Below are positions 10,601 to 21,830 of a DNA stretch of 64,000 nt, one piece after another. The notes under the pieces are model-generated. The model did not search any database. It worked only from the letters and a program-made list of their open reading frames with translations, and was not told the DNA's origin. Position numbers and translations under genes: made by a program. Origin of the DNA: Gracilaria vermiculophylla (Eukaryota > Rhodophyta > Florideophyceae > Gracilariales > Gracilariaceae); NCBI GenBank assembly GCA_019155205.2, contig JAHNZQ020000004.1, positions 4,915,224-4,979,223 of the forward strand. Reading direction: 5' to 3'. Within the stretch, counting starts at the first letter, position 1. The number at the start of each line of letters is the position of its first letter.

Positions 10601-12823
10601 ACCCCAAATAAGAACTCTGGAAACATTACGAGCAATGAATTGCTTACTCCGGTCAAATGGTGTACTAAGAGAAATCTATTTGTCTGCGAAGAGCTAAAGA
10701 ATCCAAAAAAGCGACGACGAGTGGCGAGCGGCTCCATTCAGCCCAAGAAATTTGACATTGAACGAAACGTATCGAAGAAAAGAAAATTTTGGACAGGTGA
10801 TGTACGCTACACTCTAGAGACTTACATGAAGAAGTACTACACGCAAGAGTTGAAGGATCTTACCCAGCCTTTGCTAATGGTTGCAGAACCGAAAACAAGA
10901 TCTCTTATGGATTTGTGTGACTTAGTACAGGGTGTTTCACACCTTCAGCTCTGCCATCGTGTTGTAACTGAATCGGGTAAGAAACGATTTCTTATTCCTG
11001 AGCTGTGCAGAAGGCATCCAGTATCAGCTGGGTTATTATTCATACCACCCGTGGCTCTGTTGCTGGAGCATCATCTAGACATGTGTGAACTTCGAAGTTT
11101 GCTTTTTGAGAAAACCGGCACGAGATGCGATCTCGGTCTTCTCATCAGATCTATCACTTCTACCAGTGTTAGCCAAATAGCTAATTATGAAAGACTTGAA
11201 TTTTTGGGGGATGCTCTTCTGAAACTATCATCTACTGTGAGAGTATTTACACGGTTTCCCCATGACGCAGAAGGAAAAATGCACAAAAAGCGCAGGGATC
11301 TCGTAAGCAACGCTCGTCTGTTTGACATAGGGAAGGCACTTGGGCTCCATAAGTACTGCAGAAACAGGAAGGAAGAAGTCAGTGAATGGAAACCCCCGGG
11401 CACGGATATGGGTGGACGATCTCAAATGATTTCTGTCAAAGGCTTGGCAGACGTTGTCGAGGCGATTTGTGGGGCATTCTTCCTTCATGGAGCGAATAGT
11501 ATAAGTGAAGAGACATTTAAACTTCAGGCAATGGATCTGGAAAGGGATGAACATGCTGAAAACTGGGTCATTGATTTATGTAATGATTCTGACGATGAGG
11601 ACGCTTCTGCAGACCAAAAAGAGCTTCAAGAGAATGATAATATTTTCAGCGAAACAAAAGAAGAACCGGTTCTTGTCAGCCAGGAGACTAAGAAGAACGA
11701 GGAATCAAGCAGAGGCCATCCTTTTTCTGCTTTATCCGTTGAACAAGGCTACATATGTGGGTATAAACTGTTGGAAGCGTTCAATGTGTTTAAAGACGTT
11801 GAACCTTCACACTCGGAAATGTTACTTGCAGCTGCTCATGCGATGCATGTCAAGGGTTCCCAACCACCAACAGAAATATCGCCAGCCGCGTTCCCGTATG
11901 ATGAACGAATCGCAAAGCCGTTGAAACCGTGGGAAGAGCATTTTGGTATCATTGAGAGGAATATAGGATATATTTTCAAGCGTAGGCCTTTGCTCGTCTG
12001 CGCCCTTACCCATTCTTCGTATCACAGTAACAAACCGCATGCGGACCTCGAAACGTTCGAGCGCCTCGAGTTTCTTGGAGACGCAATTGCAGACTTTTTT
12101 GTTGTACGATATCTCTACGAAATGTACCCCGAGCTTGATCCGGGTAAACTTACTGATTTGAAGTCCAATGTTGTCAGCAACGAAGCGTTTGCGAGAACGA
12201 CAATCACCCTTGGGCTCCACAACTTTTTGTACATCAATAGTGAAGAAATGGCTCGTGATGTTCAACAGTTTGCAACAACTGTCGATCAAGACTTGACTCA
12301 GGAGGATGAACTAGGTGGTCATGGCAAGTTTAAACGTAATCTCGGAGAGCTGGCAGCCCCAAAGATTCTTGGGGATGTCTTCGAAGCGATTCTTGGCGCG
12401 GTATATGTGGATTCAGGATTACGTCATGCTTGGAAGGTTTGCATGAACTTACTCAGAGATTCATTGCGCATAAACGCAGATCCAAGTAGAGATGACCTGC
12501 ATCCGGTGAATGAACTCCGTAATCTTGTGGTGAAAGAGTGGAAATTAGGATGTCTACCGCGGTACGAGGTTATGAGACCTGAGGGCCGGAAAGGAAGACT
12601 TCGCATTGTATCTGTGTACGTGCTTGGAGAAAAAATTGCCGTGGGGAAAGGGAGCAAATTGAAACGCGCGAAACTTCAGGCGGCTGTAAAAGCGCTGGAA
12701 AGACTTCGCGCAGACGAGAATAATGCCGACAGCGAAAGTTCGAAACTAAAAGTTCGGCTGCAACATCGCAGCCTACACTACAGATGGAGAGTAACTACAC
12801 ACAGGGATGTGCGACGACATTGA
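7640..12823 (+). CDS. DCL: Dicer-like ribonuclease with degenerate helicase domain
   Basis: A 1727-residue, intronless protein that should cut double-stranded RNA into small RNAs. Order of domains: a degenerate DExD helicase (about 50-530), a platform-like segment (about 640-760), a PAZ/connector region ending with LIPELCRRHP (near 1117), RNase IIIa (about 1140-1300), RNase IIIb (about 1430-1600) and a dsRNA-binding domain (about 1620-1710). Both nuclease signatures keep E and D (YERLEFLGDALLKL near 1182; FERLEFLGDAIADF near 1473) and the second D...E pair (GLADVVEAICGAFF; ILGDVFEAILGAVY). The helicase part keeps the fold pattern but not the catalytic motifs: DECH reads DQAE (near 185), the LTAS motif reads LAIS, and no GxGKT Walker A is seen. 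A dimerisation domain (DUF283) is not recognisable. Basic clusters VPKRRRLF (~582) and PKKRRRVASG (~1020) suggest nuclear import. The ATG at 7640 (CACC context) is preferred over an upstream in-frame ATG at 7613. Confidence 0.92.
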   Translation: MSRFPPSSISRADGHIPSSPPAVEIVSEKRVTSKIAPIPSLSSDTNALKSSLSRLEFHNLLILIPQVPLGSKTPPIAQEHMLIESVQSFLQAERIRRSKDPLAIKRPLRSVLILTSLPNAERFFYLFSSHAQLHTARHGTPHTPRDFALNSLLARHDVVITTSETALDHARTNKLHLRRTSLVLVDQAENASLRSHASAKLIRDFCRSLPRIRRPRVLAISRVNLNRLVLYPIEYNLMSRSIFETTHDVLWSPCYGNSAREVNGGMIDVENILYSIQSECAPSEVAEQGFQRRSAVVVAQNNLKLGNDELVLLEREIGAVGVALFLKASDRRKRHSKNRSSGSSLARFLATPVTTLGECDFVGLSEKTFYLIRELQFVYACSTKSHPLSVVVHAGHPIVSCALGEVLRSIPMFRALNIQIVLGHIFYDIHSYSSSQSTENQWQGEETDDECVAGLAAGVVNILIVASTYLSQGKSQRPLAPTPLVIRFDGSVADPSIDGGGGRCRVIVFRRRRMAYEEAEVHVEQDKIQAPGAAFIPHGELNDTSSNVIDLTDDDHDALKDTDGQEGEEHQNLYTPNKRRIPYVPKRRRLFTNHHYRKWRARQFRLEKTNGEFYDRRRNIELEKTSAFLCKPAAALLGPHLHSNNAVYQYSLVLFNDIPSCNASSSAKARRSGIEDFMFVFSQKLAKDESLVSLRDAFFGVGSTISVSGYAKLVYHGPIKLSEAQIKLSREYLAAVFPFVIHFVHKSHFVWEAEEKAFKTSNKQESGGEYCRMYLILPTKVTGTPSPSERPSGKYSEVNGDEINNHQQDRKSVRLRKDVLDKYFQSDDQRLARDESDLELPREIDWENMQRVIELQDSKVREVEGRKSETLDSDHYGELQGTLLYSSISSEFFVLSGKLQHTISPLYKVTRSRKFALHENGTILPHDDLRYLVNVHSNENTILKQSEATTQKPSTKILRDELIDLTNEAPNEYTEVALTGTVKRYTETPNKNSGNITSNELLTPVKWCTKRNLFVCEELKNPKKRRRVASGSIQPKKFDIERNVSKKRKFWTGDVRYTLETYMKKYYTQELKDLTQPLLMVAEPKTRSLMDLCDLVQGVSHLQLCHRVVTESGKKRFLIPELCRRHPVSAGLLFIPPVALLLEHHLDMCELRSLLFEKTGTRCDLGLLIRSITSTSVSQIANYERLEFLGDALLKLSSTVRVFTRFPHDAEGKMHKKRRDLVSNARLFDIGKALGLHKYCRNRKEEVSEWKPPGTDMGGRSQMISVKGLADVVEAICGAFFLHGANSISEETFKLQAMDLERDEHAENWVIDLCNDSDDEDASADQKELQENDNIFSETKEEPVLVSQETKKNEESSRGHPFSALSVEQGYICGYKLLEAFNVFKDVEPSHSEMLLAAAHAMHVKGSQPPTEISPAAFPYDERIAKPLKPWEEHFGIIERNIGYIFKRRPLLVCALTHSSYHSNKPHADLETFERLEFLGDAIADFFVVRYLYEMYPELDPGKLTDLKSNVVSNEAFARTTITLGLHNFLYINSEEMARDVQQFATTVDQDLTQEDELGGHGKFKRNLGELAAPKILGDVFEAILGAVYVDSGLRHAWKVCMNLLRDSLRINADPSRDDLHPVNELRNLVVKEWKLGCLPRYEVMRPEGRKGRLRIVSVYVLGEKIAVGKGSKLKRAKLQAAVKALERLRADENNADSESSKLKVRLQHRSLHYRWRVTTHRDVRRH

Positions 12824-14186
12824 TCCTAGCTGCTGTGAACGTGTTATGACGAAAAATTGCGTAGTAGCCGAGAAACATTCTCTACATGTACTGACCCTAA
12901 CTCGTGAAAAACTTACTATGTACGTGTGGATCCAGTAGAACCAATTTATTTTTTTAAGTGCGAGTACGAATGTAAACAGGAACTTGTTCGAGGGCATGGT
13001 ATGGAGCTGTGCAAAATGATAGGTCCATGAAACAAACTACGTTCCATGTAGACGAAGTTTACGCAAATGAAACAAATTCGAATGCCTAGCAAGGCCGGTA
13101 ACCAAGGTGGTGTGCGCGCTACATTCGTGAGTCAGATAAGTGATCCGACTGGACGCCACCTCCGGCAAGTCTAGCTAGTGCGTATATGGCACACCGGAAG
13201 ACCCACTAATCTCCGACATATTTCTCTTCCATCCACCCACCGTTTCTAATCAGGCATTCATTTCTCAGTTATGTTGTGCGCAAGACGTTCAAAGTATACA
13301 ACGGAAGCCATATGTGTTATGCGTAGGTTAATGAAAAGCTATGAAAGCGGCCAAATAATGATATACTTCTATGCAGTTTATGATGGTCAAACATACTCAC
13401 GATAAGTTACACGAAGAATTCAGGTTGCATTCACTATCGTCAGAGTGATGTCGAAGAAGAAATCTTCTGTTTCAGGCAAGTTTTTGTTCCAATCCCTCAG
13501 GTCAGCAGGTTAGGGTCCAATACTTATGAAACATCAGCAAATCTAGGATTATATTGGAAATGGATAGATAAGAAGAAACATAACATCAGTAATCATGTTC
13601 AAGTCTCAAGAAAAACTCCATGAGTCACGATGCAAACTATGAGTATTGTCGTTTACCTTCATCAGGCACGCAGTGACGTATCTAGAACACGGCAACCTAA
13701 TAGAGACCTCGAATGCTCTACTCAAAACCCTTATTTGAATACAATTAGGATTGGTCTTCTTCTAGAAAAATTTATATACAGGTAAGGGTACTATTTGGTA
13801 CATTTAGGCCAAGGCGCTCTGCTTGAAGTTCTTCGTATTGTTTTCACGACACAATTAAGCTTTTTCAAGCAACGTAATGTATCGGCCGTTATAAAACGGG
13901 ATATTGTGAGGGGGAGCAGAACAAGCAAACAAGTTTATGGAGCAGCAGGCTCTCGGAACACGGGAACTATTATTTTGAAACCCCTTCGACTACGACAGAT
14001 CAAAAGAAGGGTAGCTACTTATACCAAGAACAGAGCAGTGATCCAAGTGCAAAGCGGAAGGCATCAAAGACAAGTGTCGATACCGAACAGAGTCAGCGCG
14101 TGTCTATTGCATTAGTGTCAGATACGATGTGCTGCGTCATAAAGCCGTCACAACAGCAGAAACCATCACTGAGTCCTCCACAACTG
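12824..14186. other. No recognised gene (downstream of Dicer)
   Basis: Contains the Dicer 3' flank and about 1.3 kb of mixed-composition sequence. A 106-codon frame at 13795-14115 has no family resemblance and lacks coding character. Nothing else is visible. Confidence 0.5.
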
Positions 14187-14288
14187 AACGATCACAAGCA
14201 TATCGATACAAATCATTCACAACGATCACAAGCCTATCGATACAAATAATTCATAACGATCAGAAGGAAATCGAAGCAAATCATTCAT
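14187..14288 (+). repeat. Three-unit 34-bp tandem repeat
   Basis: Three adjacent 34-bp units begin AACGATCA and end AATCATTCA(C/T): 14187-14220, 14221-14254, 14255-14288. Units 1 and 2 differ at about three bases; unit 3 is more diverged. No link to a gene is evident. Confidence 0.85.
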
Positions 14289-14635
14289 AGCCGTACCTTT
14301 GGCTCAAAATGAAGCCAAATGGAAAGCATGTGGTATACAAGTCCCATTTTGGGTAAAGAATGATTGTTAGGCCGACTGGAAGATTTTAGAAATGGATAAA
14401 GGGAGTGTTGTAAAACGTTGAGCAGAGTACCGATGGCTTGGCTCGCAGTACGATCATCGCGATTCTAGCTGGATTAGAAGTTTGTGATCTATGTAAGGAC
14501 TGTTTCAAAAACATATGACATGCTGTGAAATGTAAAAAAATGGTTGAATTTTCATTGTACGCCTACAAAAATGGGTGCGATAAGAGTTGAAGGCAATGAT
14601 CCATCTCAAAAACTTATTTTCATGAAGAAAAATCT

Positions 14636-15720
14636 TCACTGTGAGATGGTTAACAGTTTGCATTGCAAGTTATGCTGAATGATGCTAATGCAACGTTTTA
14701 GCATGGAAATGATGTCGTTTTCTATAATTGAAATCGTTGTAGATTTCCCGCTATTTTTAGTACAGGTTTCCAGTTCAAAAATTATCTGAGACTGCTTTTC
14801 ATGCGAATGAACCATCCTAGCTAACAGACCCCACATTGTTGATGGTATTTAAATCTTGCAAGCGCGTGAGCCTTTCTAAAACAGATACGATTGATTCTTG
14901 TAGTCACGTTTTTGATTAAAAACGCAGTGTGTACTGGGGCATGATTTTGTTAAAAACGAAGGCTTCTTCATTGAAGTAATATCCAAACAGAAGAAAATGG
15001 TTTTAAAACCATATCATATTTTCCCGCGTTCATGGTTTTTTCAATAAATGCAATTTCAGTGAGACCATGTTTAGAAATGTCGGCCCAGACGACTAATATC
15101 TTCCCTCAGAATCCTTGGAATAAAACTCAGAACATTCTTTACCAAGGCCATTTCTGTAAAGTTTGTAGAAATCTGATCCGTCCAGATTGAAATGTTCTTC
15201 GCCAGTATAAACAAAACTCCCCATTTTGTTTTCTAATTGGGATTCCCAATGCAATGAACAACTACTTTTTGTTTGTAACGGTCCCGGGGAGACAAAGCTA
15301 TTTTAATTTTTTTATACCTCAGTGTCTTTATGTTTTTTATCAGTTCCCAAATTTTTGATTTTGAAACGTTGAAATTTAGGTTCACTTCAATTGTCTGGCA
15401 CTATAGTTTTTCATTGCAAACCTCTTTTTCAATTCCTCTTTTTTCTGCTCTCCTAAGCTTTTCGTGGTGTCCTGTAGAATTTTTTTTAATCCGTGAAGAG
15501 TCAGAATGATAAGAAAAGCATCAATTGTGACCCCTGAATGCTTCTGTGTCTGAGCTATAGCACTTGTTGAAGTTATTTTCTCCTTTTCATTTGATGATCA
15601 GAAGCTGTTCTTGCTCGGAAAATTGAGAATCTCGAGCCATTTCTACTGGAAAGAAAATGGTGTACATATCTTTTTGAAACGAATATACAAAGGTGATATG
15701 CATAAATTAACCTTCAGTAC
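14636..15720 (-). pseudogene. Tc1/mariner transposase relic
   Basis: Reading the minus strand, fragments in several frames follow the order of a Tc1-type transposase. They are: a linker RYKKIKIALSPRDRYKQK (near 15290), EEHFNLDGSDFYKLYRN (near 15190, the first-Asp region with the Asp itself lost), VVWADISKHGLTEIAFIEK (near 15080), QNHAPVHTAF (near 14940, second catalytic motif with D replaced by H), and the C-terminal block WGLLARMVHSHEK (14836-14636, still open for 66 codons). The SPDLNPIEN segment with the catalytic Glu is deleted. No terminal repeats were found. It cannot encode an active enzyme. Confidence 0.8.
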
Positions 15721-16020
15721 ATTTATGACGTATGTTTTAGCGGTAAGATGAATTTGGAACGTACTGTAGTAAATGTACTCCTTTTATGGCAGCCGGCTAC
15801 AGTAGAAAACATGCCCGTTGTACGTTCGTCCAGTGAACAAAGTAAATTGCGTTTCAAGAGTACAGGACATAACTAAAGCGGTCCAACATATAGATTTGTG
15901 CTTATAGTAGCTAATCTTTTACATAAAAACTCCCCAATAGCGTTTTGGAAAGATAATACATTTTGTACTCTATCACAGTTGTGTCAAGAGAACTTCATCT
16001 ATCAGTCGTGGACCACCATC
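15721..16020. other. No recognised feature between Tc1 relic and MITE
   Basis: About 300 nt without coding signal or repeat that I can see. Confidence 0.4.
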
Positions 16021-16023
16021 TTA

Positions 16024-16529
16024 GAGCATCCGCAGCGGGGTGCCATAACCGCTACCATAACCCTAAACAAGCGATATGACAAGTATGTTTACGGTTATGG
16101 CAGAAAAGGTGCCACTTAGCGGGATGGAAGTCCGTAACCGTAAACGCNNNNNNNNNNNNNNNNNNNNNNNNNNNNNNNNNNNNNNNNNNNNNNNNNNNNN
16201 NNNNNNNNNNNNNNNNNNNNNNNNNNNNNNNNNNNNNNNNNNNNNNNGCCACAACTGCCACGATCTCATCATCTTCTGAAGAGGATGATTCCGACATGCT
16301 GCTTTACTTCCTGTATAGATTGTTCTATGGAATAAAGCAAGTGTGTGTTTATGTACTTGTGAAATATGGTTACGGCTGAGCCGCTGCGTGTACATCTTCA
16401 TTCGTAACCGTAAACTTCGACACCGATACCGTTACAGCCATAAGCGTTTTGTCAGCCAATGGCCTTTCATCTTGTCATACTTATTTTTATGGTTATGGTT
16501 AAGTTTATGGCAAACCGCTGCGGACGCTC
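16024..16529. mobile_element. Harbinger-type MITE with TTA target duplication
   Basis: The left end reads GAGCATCCGCAGCGGGGTGC. The reverse complement of the right end reads GAGCGTCCGCAGCGGTTTGC, and similarity continues inward through CATAAC-rich sequence. Both ends are flanked by TTA (16021-16023 and 16530-16532), the 3-bp duplication expected for PIF/Harbinger. The termini resemble the right end of the element at 1-2747 (GAGCATC...). No transposase is visible, so it is non-autonomous. The interior repeats a GTAACCGTAAACG-like motif in both orientations. The interior also contains the assembly gap, so true length is unknown. Confidence 0.85.
16148..16247. other. Assembly gap (100 N)
   Basis: Exactly 100 N in a row, the conventional placeholder for a gap of unknown size. 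It falls inside the MITE, which is consistent with assembly failure at a repeated, foldback-prone sequence. Confidence 0.97.
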
Positions 16530-16532
16530 TTA

Positions 16533-19243
16533 CCCCTCAATTTTGAGGATAAGGACTGAATAAATCAACTTTTATCGAAACCTTAAAAAGTTTGCGTAGT
16601 GTTATGTCAAATATTTTGTCAAATGAAGCCAGTAAGAAAACTACGCATTACATGGGATGCGCATAACTTCTGAATCCAGAAGATCAATGCTGTATAAGGC
16701 AAAAACGATCTCGAGAAAGTGCCCTCTGCTTTACAATGGCAAAAAGCGTGCCGACGGAAGTCTCGAAAACAACGATATGGCATACAATCAAACGTAAACA
16801 TTTATTAAAAATTATTATATTAAATTAAACATTTGTCTTGAATGACCATCATTAATGACTTGCATAGTGTGCACAGATGGTTTTCTGAATAGGAGATTGA
16901 GTAGGTTTTATATACTGCAATGAGAAGAAACCATATTTAGATGTACCACATCGCCAAAATTGTTACCGGCATGATATCCAAATCAAGAAATTAAGTTATA
17001 CATCCATACGCTCAGATGCAAGTGCGGTAAAATTGTGGGCTACAATCTCTAGAGCCACGGTCTACCGATATATTCTCTATTAAGACTAAAATGAATTTGG
17101 AGGGCAATCCAAATGATTACCACAATTATTTGTCACCACATGCATATTGTTTGAATGGAAATAATTTTGTTTTTCAGAAACAGAAAGCTGCGATGCACAA
17201 TCCTAAATGGATTAATGATTGGTTCATTGAGCTGTGCATAACTCTTATGCTGTAGTCAGCGGGATCGTCAGATTCACCTGCCATCAAAAATTACCGGGAC
17301 TGATTGAATAGGACAGTTCAAGACAACGACCGGCATTTCAATACAGTTTTTAGTTTAAAGACGTTTTTAAGAATTGCTCGAAAAAAATTAATATTAGAAG
17401 CATAGATTCTTACATAGAATTGATGCCAAAGCGTTGCATTTGTAATATCCAGCAAAGAAGAGCAAAAATGAGTGATTTAACAAGAAATGGTGGCCGCATA
17501 AAGTAAATTTTCCTATAATTTGTAAACTATTTTCAAACTAATACTTGTCAAAAACTGCTTTCTACGGTCTTACAAGACTAAAATTGATGACTTACTGAAA
17601 AATTACATGTGCACTATACTTTTGAAATAGAATTCATATAGTGGTTCGGCATGCCTCGTGCTTCTTGTGGTTTCACGTAAAAATAGTAGATTTAGTTCAA
17701 GTGCAAATGGTAGTGTATTTCAATACCCCGTAAGGGGGAAACACAACTAAGACGTTTGGGATTTTCTATCGTTGAAACATACTGGCGACAGAGCCCCCTT
17801 GAATGAACAGCAGGACTGGGTTGGATTGTAATGCCGAAGCTATCCCTTCTGCAATTTGGAAAAGAGAGTTAGAAGTGTATACCAACAAGAAGGGTGTATG
17901 GGACATATGCCTATTTTCCAAGGACGGAAGGAAAAGATGAAGCTTGAGCAGAGAGGGTCTTGGGTTCCACTGGTAGTGGATATACCATAGTTGAGAGAGA
18001 AGTAAAGCCACAAGGACAGACAACGACAAAGCGGGTATAGTAAACCTTGTTCAAATTCAAGCATAGTATACTTGATAAATTTTGTTCTCAAGTATGGGCG
18101 CTCTCAACGTGCAAGGCGGATAAGCCACCGTGATTCACGATACATCCCTCATAGAGGAGTGGATACCAACGTTGGCTGAAGTGTCAGATCCATAATCTTG
18201 GTCATCGTCTACTGAAAGCAACAGCAGCCACGCTGGAACAGTTATGTACCACACTGTAATGTAAAATAAAACGAAAAATATATAATAAAGGCTTTGCAAA
18301 ATATTCCGGACACGTACTATGCACAGTGTCCCCTATCCAGCATCGGACCTATAGCCGGAATGCACATGTATAGCGCAACCCCTGGCCAGCATTGGCCGTT
18401 GGCGCTAATCATACGCAATTCCTAACACAAAAATGGGGAAAAACACGAGTAGTGAAGAATCTATCTTTGCGAGAGCTTGCCTTTCAGGCAGATTTCCATA
18501 TTTGTCGGCATGCTGGAGCCCGGAGCCTTCACGTTGTCTACACGATGGTACCGTTGCCACGAAGAAAGACTATAGGGAAATCTGAGCTCCGTGCCATACT
18601 CAGGAAAGTACTTGAGCTCACTCCTTCCTTCTGTGGAAAACCTAGACATCTTCTAGCTAATTTCTCAACCTCCTGTTGTTTCTACAGTCAGTCGGCAAGG
18701 TATTCAGCTTTCTAATAAGTTTTAAACTCTGCTTGGCGCTTTCTACGGTTTACCAATCGGATACAGTTGGTTCTTGATCGCCGTGTACCTAAAATCGTTG
18801 GAGTGCTGCCCTTGCTCACCCTGATATCAAGCCAGCTTTCGTTTTTGGTCGATCTACACCTGTGTTCCCTAGTCTAACTGTCTCCTAAAACTTACCTATC
18901 TGTATTACGTGCGCTACGCGCTGTATCACAATTTTGGCTCCCGACTTAGAGATTTGCGGTATATACAAAATGGTAGATAAAAGAGAATATTCGTAAACAG
19001 AGAGAACAGTGCATACTTTCTGGTCTTGGCGACTACTATAAAACAGTAACGCGAATCAGTTATAAATAGATTCTAAAAGAATGCTTAGCACAAAAATTTT
19101 CACAACTCGTTCGCCCGGAGGAGATTGCGCTTCTTCCCCCGGAAAACCCGTTTCGGACATACCAGAGAGGCTGCTGGAAAAAGAAGACAAACGGTTATCC
19201 CCCAGTAGTCCGTACAACGGCGAAAGATCTATGCCTTGTGTAA
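16533..19243. other. No recognised gene
   Basis: About 2.7 kb of mostly AT-rich sequence. Open frames up to about 107 codons occur on both strands but none resembles a known family. The stretch 19081-19243 has a more coding-like composition (reading ...SPGGDCASSPGKPV...) yet is short and ends where R1 begins. Confidence 0.45.
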
Positions 19244-19790
19244 TACAGTGGATCCTAAGGTGATTTTGTGGAGTGGCTTTATGGCGTAACATTGCTTAGA
19301 AGGGCTTGTATTTTATTAACTGGGCCACGTGGTGCATAATTCGGTCCTCGTGAGCTACATTATCCTTGAGGGACGGTAGAATCTATATTTGTTTTAGTTA
19401 GTTTGTGCGGGTAATTACTTCAGTAGTGAGTCCTTCCGAGGCAGGCTCCCGGCGTGATACTTAATCCGCCGGTCGAGCTCCACCTCTGGGAAAGTAATCC
19501 AAGCATCCTTGAGTCTTCATCTACTTTTCCAGTTGGAGACTCTCGTCGATATTCCTCAGGTTTCTAAGCCGCCGATCCCCAGGTTGCCTCGTAGCAGCGC
19601 CTGTAGGAGCATTGTCCGCCTAGTTTATTTCCCCCTCCGCTTGGTGTTGGCGGATCCCCTTTCAGAATCCCTACCGCTTGCGATAGCGATTACCGGAGAC
19701 CGCCTTTGCAAACTGGCGCCTTTGCAATTAAAAAAAACTCCTAACGGACGTTGTGCACTACCACCTCGAAAGAAGAACTGACGGTACCAC
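19244..19790 (+). repeat. R1 interspersed repeat, copy A (full length)
   Basis: Begins TACAGTGGATCCT and ends GACGGTACCA. It aligns by eye along its whole length to 63056-63600. Shared blocks include CTTAGAAGGGCTTGTA, GGTGCATAATTCGG, AGGCAGGCTCCCGGCGTG, ATTACCGGAGACCGCCTTTG and ACTCCTAACGGACGTTGTGC. It has no coding capacity of its own. The opening TACAGTRGATCCT resembles some Tc1/pogo termini, but no matching inverted end is seen, so the class is undetermined. Confidence 0.8.
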
Positions 19791-21524
19791 ACCTTACTGG
19801 ACATGGGAAATCAAAACCAGACCACTCATTAATTCCGATCCGACCGACCAGTTGGTAACCAACGAGAAAATAAAAATTATTAGCATGGCAGGTTCCGGCT
19901 TGGGTACAAAGGCGAGAAAGCCCGTTTTGGTTGAGCGCGCATGAAAAAAATGAACCAAAAGGATACCCGCTGTGGTGTACCAGATCTTGGAACAGGGCCC
20001 TAAGGCGTATATTTTCCAAGTGCTAAAGATATCATTACAGGAGCGCCACTTGGATGCATCTCCGCAGAGGCCGCCGTTAACTACTCTCTCAGGCAGCGTA
20101 GGGGCAACCAATAGCCAATGCACTGACGAGACGCTCCAAAGAGTGGCTGAAAAAACAATCCTTCTTATTTTCTCGGCTTATTTGCAGCTACAGGGCTCAG
20201 TGAAAAAAACATGCACACTTTCCGAACGAAGAGGGCGCCAGGTGATTTATTACCTCCTACAACCAACTGGTAGAGCCCCAAAAGAATCCGGAGAATGCGG
20301 TAGAAATGGTGGCCGTTCATCGAGATTAGACACGGGTAACGACAAAAGCTGACAATAGGAAGGAAGAAAACCAAACGGAGGAAGAAACGAGCCGCTGGGT
20401 CTTGTTCATAGACCTCAGGCTCCGATTCCAAAATGACATTTTCAACAGACGAAGTGAAAGGAAATAAGGAGAGAAAGCGTAAGAAAACCGGACAAAAAGA
20501 AAAACGTTGCCGACCGGATTGAACGAATAGGTGCGCATCATCAAATTCAAGATAATGTGATGCGGACTCGGTTGTATTGCAACCATCAGATGAGTTGTTT
20601 ACGAGGGTTTAGTACTACAACACCTGCAGATTGCCAAGTCACGGCGCTTCATATACCGAAGGGGTCACACAAAAGGTCACTAAGCATCACCGTCGCCTTT
20701 GCTTCTGAATGGTAGATGCAACCTTCAATAATGAGGTTCCAATCGCAATTATTTATATTCTTTAAAGGTTTAAGCTTGTATACGACCAGAATGATTTTTT
20801 GGAATATCGCTGGTATGTAGTGGTTTTACGTTTACTTCAAGGAACCAGCACACATGTTGCTCCAGACCGGGATTTAAAAATACACCATGTAGTAAATAAC
20901 GATGTCACTGAGATGCTTTGCACATATTGCTGAAAGGTTAACTAACTGTTGCTGTCGTATGCTATTGGTGAGTTAATCCAAAAGCCTATGCGGAATCCAT
21001 GAATATTTATGATTTTCCACGGCACACCGAGTCAGAGTACTCAAAGAACTGTTTGTCACGGCCTCCAAGCGTAAGTCTGGAACCATTTGGGAAATCATCG
21101 CCAGTTAAAATGCAACGCATATGCCAGATACGGTCAAGAGATTGATGACACCTATTCAACTGGACGACGCATTCATATACTGACAGGTGATACCTTAAAG
21201 GAGAAACCAAAATCTAAGACGTTCCTGGCAATTAGCTACTACTGGATAGCATAAGTATGAGTACCAGTTGCTTCAGAATTTTGACTTCAAGAGGTCCACT
21301 AATTAGACCCAAATGGACCTCAAACCATTGCCCTATCATCCAACTGATCAACTAGCCTTCTCGATACTCCAAAAAAAAGTCGTGCCACCACTTGCACCAT
21401 ATAATTCGAGCCAGGTGGTGCTCACTATACAACATGGGTTCAATACGCCGGGAAACAACAGACTTCCAACGGAGTGTCAATATCGTAAATAATACGAAAT
21501 TGGCAAGCTCTACGGTACAATGCT
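19791..21524. other. No recognised gene (downstream of R1 copy A)
   Basis: Short overlapping open frames on both strands (longest about 126 codons, 19972-20352, plus strand). The part just after R1 weakly resembles what follows R1 copy B on the other strand, suggesting R1 may be one end of a longer element. No family could be assigned. Confidence 0.4.
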
Positions 21525-21830
21525 TTGTCATTAGCCTTTTGGGATCCATCCATGGGTTATCATCTATGTCGGTTTTGCTTATCAACCCAACATTTGATCA
21601 ATGCGTGTCCCGAGGTGACTCCGCTACAAAAAGCAACTGTCCTGCTTGATTTCGGACGAAACCATGAAGAGGTGTTTCGGGCGATAACCGGACCCAAGAT
21701 GCAAACATCTATAATAGAAGCTCTCAATCGCAAATCGTCTCAGCATGAACCACAGAACATAATCCTGGTATGGACAACTAGTTCTGGGGAGCATGTGTAC
21801 CCTGAATGCCATCAAGCGATATATGAGTAG
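21525..21830 (+). pseudogene. Possible retroelement Gag fragment with CCHC zinc knuckle
   Basis: A 101-codon open frame contains CRFCLSTQHLINAC, an exact C-x2-C-x4-H-x4-C knuckle at residues 15-28. No upstream Gag or downstream pol is recognisable. The frame ends at 21828, and the copia element at 22109 was inserted in the sequence that follows it. It is probably the remains of an older retroelement; a host zinc-knuckle protein fragment is an alternative. Confidence 0.4.

Noticed and set aside
14187..14288. CRISPR-like array (34-bp units)
   Set aside because: Units are contiguous without spacers, only three, in a eukaryotic context; simple tandem repeat.
16024..16529. Telomere-like CCCTAAAC motifs
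   Set aside because: Only isolated CCCTAAA/CCGTAAAC units inside a MITE, not a tandem array.
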